Part shown: positions 62,082-64,000 of the stretch, piece after piece
Numbering within the stretch: the stretch's first letter is position 1
How the letters are laid out: every line of letters begins with the position of its first letter
Assembly (NCBI RefSeq): GCF_015351395.1
Contig: NZ_JADKPV010000001.1
Location: 1-64,000, forward strand
Origin: Savagea serpentis
GTDB lineage: Bacteria; Bacillota; Bacilli; Bacillales_A; Planococcaceae
Length of the DNA stretch: 64,000 nt
Reading direction: 5' to 3'
Program-made: the position numbers and the translations under genes
Notes under the pieces: generated by a model
Database searches by the model: none
The model's input: the letters and a program-made list of their open reading frames with translations, nothing else
Told to the model about the DNA's origin: nothing

Positions 62082-63257
62082 ATGGTAGAATGTAAAACGT
62101 TTCAAACTCCCCAAATGTTGTATTATCAACAAAATGCGTTACAAAAGCTCGGTTTCCAAGCGAAACAGTACGGTCAAAAGGCGTTAATCGTCAGCGATAA
62201 AATTATGGAAGAGCTCGGTAACGTACAAAAGTGCATCGATTTACTTTCGGAGGTCGGTGTTGAAAGCGCTGTCTTCTTAGAAGTGAACTCGGAACCGACT
62301 GACGAACATGTCGCAGCAGCGATGGATGTCTTAGAAAAAGAACAGTGTGACCTCATCATTTCAATCGGAGGCGGAAGTTGTATCGATACGGCGAAAGCGG
62401 TTGCAATTTTAGCAACAAATGGTGGCTACATCGGTGACTACATGAACCAACAAAAAATCGCGTCAAAAGCGAGTCTTCCCCACATCGCAATTCCGACGAC
62501 AGCAGGTACAGGTTCAGAAGCGACAGATGTGACAGTCATTACGAATACGTCGAATCACGTCAAAATGATGATTAAACAACCGGTCTTAATGCCGACTGTA
62601 GCGATTGTCGACCCATTGCTTTCTGTATCGAGTCCGAAAAGTGTCACAGCAGCTACAGGTGTCGATGCGTTATGTCACGCAATCGAAGCGTACATTTCGA
62701 AAAAAGCACAGCCGATGACAGATGTGATGGCACTTTCTGCGATGAAATACATCGTGCGCAATTTGAAAGCAGCATATGATGATGGCGAAAACATCGCCGC
62801 TCGTGAAGGAATGGCCATCGGTGCGCTACAAGCAGGAATGGCATTCTCGAACGCTTCTGTTTGTCTCGTGCACGGTATGTCTCGTCCAATCGGTGCTTTA
62901 TTCAATGTACCACACGGTTTTTCGAACGCGATGTTACTCCCAGCCGTTCTCGAATATAGCCGTGAAAGCTGTGTCGAGCGCCTCGCTGATTTAGGTCGCC
63001 TCTTCGCAGAAGAAGATGCTGTTTTAACGAACGAACAAGCGGCAGATGTCGCAGTAGAGTCAGTGAAAGAATTATGTAAGTATTTGAGCATTCCGAACTT
63101 AAAGGAATGGGGCATTGAAGAGGAAGCATTCAACGAAGCAATCGATAAGATGGCGGACGATGCACTCGATAGCGGTAGCCCAGGGAACAACCCGAAAGTA
63201 CCGACGAAAGAAGAAATTAAAGCATTGTATACGACGTGCTACACATACGCGTTTTAA
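62082..63257 (+). CDS. Iron-containing alcohol dehydrogenase
   Basis: 391 residues, ATG 62082 after AAAGGAGC. Family III ADH features: nucleotide site IISIGGGSCIDTAKAVAILA, AIPTTAGTGSEATDVTVI, and metal ligands in TGVDALCHAIEAYISKKAQP (Asp, His), LVHGMSRPIGALFNVPHGFS (His) and GSPGNNPKVPT. It reduces or oxidises short alcohols, aldehydes or semialdehydes with NAD(P). Position between the regulator and an MmsA-type aldehyde dehydrogenase (21 bases downstream) suggests a two-step oxidation of a hydroxy acid or alcohol through a semialdehyde. Confidence 0.92.
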   Translation: MVECKTFQTPQMLYYQQNALQKLGFQAKQYGQKALIVSDKIMEELGNVQKCIDLLSEVGVESAVFLEVNSEPTDEHVAAAMDVLEKEQCDLIISIGGGSCIDTAKAVAILATNGGYIGDYMNQQKIASKASLPHIAIPTTAGTGSEATDVTVITNTSNHVKMMIKQPVLMPTVAIVDPLLSVSSPKSVTAATGVDALCHAIEAYISKKAQPMTDVMALSAMKYIVRNLKAAYDDGENIAAREGMAIGALQAGMAFSNASVCLVHGMSRPIGALFNVPHGFSNAMLLPAVLEYSRESCVERLADLGRLFAEEDAVLTNEQAADVAVESVKELCKYLSIPNLKEWGIEEEAFNEAIDKMADDALDSGSPGNNPKVPTKEEIKALYTTCYTYAF

Positions 63258-63278
63258 ATTTGAAGGAGGATTTTAACA

Positions 63279-64000
63279 ATGACAGTACAAAACATTAAAA
63301 ACTACATTAACGGTGAGTGGGTTGAGTCAAAATCAACGAACATCGAGCCTGTATATAACCCAGCAACAGGAGAAGTCATCGCAAACGTCCCATTATCGAC
63401 AGCAGAAGAATTAGATCACGCGGTACAAGTAGCGGACGCAGCGTTCCAAGAGTGGAAAGAAGTACCCGTTCCACGTCGCGCACGCATCATGTTCAAATAT
63501 CAACAACTTCTCGTTGAGCATTGGGATGAGCTTGCAAAATTAATTACAATTGAAAACGGGAAAAACTTTACAGAAGCACACGGTGAAGTTCTTCGCGGAA
63601 TTGAATGTGTCGAGTTCGCAGCAGGTGCACCGACATTAATGATGGGCGAACAACTTCCATCGATCGCAACAGGACTTGAATCAGGCGTTTACCGTTACCC
63701 AATCGGCGTAATTGGCGGTATTACACCGTTCAACTTCCCGATGATGGTTCCTTGCTGGATGTTCCCGATGGCGCTGGCGACAGGGAATACATTCGTATTA
63801 AAACCATCTGAGCGTACACCACTTTTAGCGAACCGCTTAGCTGAATTAGTAGAAGAAGCTGGATTCCCGAAAGGTGTATTCAATATCGTACACGGAGCGC
63901 ATGACGTCGTAAACGGTATTTTAGACCATGAAAAAATCGCAGCGATTTCATTCGTCGGTTCACAGCCAGTCGCAGAGTATGTGTACAAGCGTGGAACAGA
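63279..64000 (+). CDS. mmsA: CoA-acylating (methylmalonate-)semialdehyde dehydrogenase, MmsA-like (partial)
   Basis: The frame is open from ATG 63279 (GAAGGAGG upstream) to the window end, 240 codons. It starts [60 protein letters not shown] and [20 protein letters not shown] are typical of MmsA/IolA, which convert methylmalonate or malonate semialdehyde to propionyl- or acetyl-CoA. The catalytic Cys lies beyond the window. It forms an operon with the alcohol dehydrogenase. Confidence 0.9.
   Translation, partial: MTVQNIKNYINGEWVESKSTNIEPVYNPATGEVIANVPLSTAEELDHAVQVADAAFQEWKEVPVPRRARIMFKYQQLLVEHWDELAKLITIENGKNFTEAHGEVLRGIECVEFAAGAPTLMMGEQLPSIATGLESGVYRYPIGVIGGITPFNFPMMVPCWMFPMALATGNTFVLKPSERTPLLANRLAELVEEAGFPKGVFNIVHGAHDVVNGILDHEKIAAISFVGSQPVAEYVYKRGT

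Noticed and set aside
1-64000. CRISPR array, rRNA operon or prophage
   Set aside because: No regularly spaced repeats, no rRNA-like sequence and no cluster of phage structural genes were seen.

Overview
The window is a typical low-GC Bacillota chromosome segment, almost certainly Bacillales. Evidence: Bacillus-type gene pairs (ydbS-ydbT, ytqA-ytqB, yttB next to leuS), a bacterial nitric oxide synthase, a SwrC-type RND pump, Shine-Dalgarno sites of the AAGGAGG type, and a set of classic Gram-positive riboswitches (two M-boxes, a yybP-ykoY Mn element, a leucine T-box). The murE-prfC pairing is the arrangement of staphylococci and other L-lysine peptidoglycan organisms, which would suit a Planococcaceae-like bacterium. 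The genus cannot be fixed from the sequence.

Layout. 1-4.8 kb: an interspersed ~125 bp inverted repeat, then a four-gene reverse operon (YtkA-like lipoprotein, DUF2269-like membrane protein, two unknowns) divergent from a response regulator / histidine kinase / SCO1 operon. 4.8-15.4 kb: MtnE-like aminotransferase, PepF, and two magnesium units, each behind its own M-box. One unit is MgtC/SapB plus a soluble MgtE_N-CBS protein. The other is an MgtE that lacks that N-terminal domain and is preceded by a 35-codon leader ORF. YdbST, an isochorismatase-family hydrolase and an EamA transporter lie between them. 15.5-20.4 kb: small genes, an orphan oligopeptide-binding lipoprotein, then a decayed accessory patch (gene ruin, tnpB ruin, possible tnpA tail, second copy of the repeat) on the 3' side of tRNA-Val. 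20.6-31.7 kb: acyl-CoA dehydrogenase, a ypsA gene broken by an internal deletion, aldehyde dehydrogenase, M42 peptidase, murE, prfC, swrC. 31.7-45.5 kb: Mn riboswitch-TerC, SDR, KtrD, MarR regulator, NOS, Fsr-like and BCCT transporters, sirtuin, and an Mn-type ABC importer with MntR-like boxes. 45.5-59.6 kb: sbcDC, a small SET protein, YueD-like SDR, phosphoesterase, an ECF sigma / anti-sigma / membrane protein operon, ytqAB, yttB, T-box-leuS. 59.6-64 kb: GNAT, then a CBS-PAS-AAA-Fis regulator upstream of an iron alcohol dehydrogenase and an MmsA-type aldehyde dehydrogenase that runs off the window.

Most noteworthy. (a) The last regulator looks like a sigma-54 activator that has lost the GAFTGA loop and the Walker B Asp-Glu pair. 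The adjacent promoter region has no -24/-12 element but carries an AAGTGTAG palindrome and phased half-sites, so a sigma-A repressor/activator role is likely. (b) The magnesium transporter appears split into separately encoded parts under duplicated M-boxes, with an extra leader ORF. (c) A repeat family shows compensatory stem changes. (d) A TTCACA-N5-TTCACA operator candidate lies in the two-component/SCO divergent promoter.
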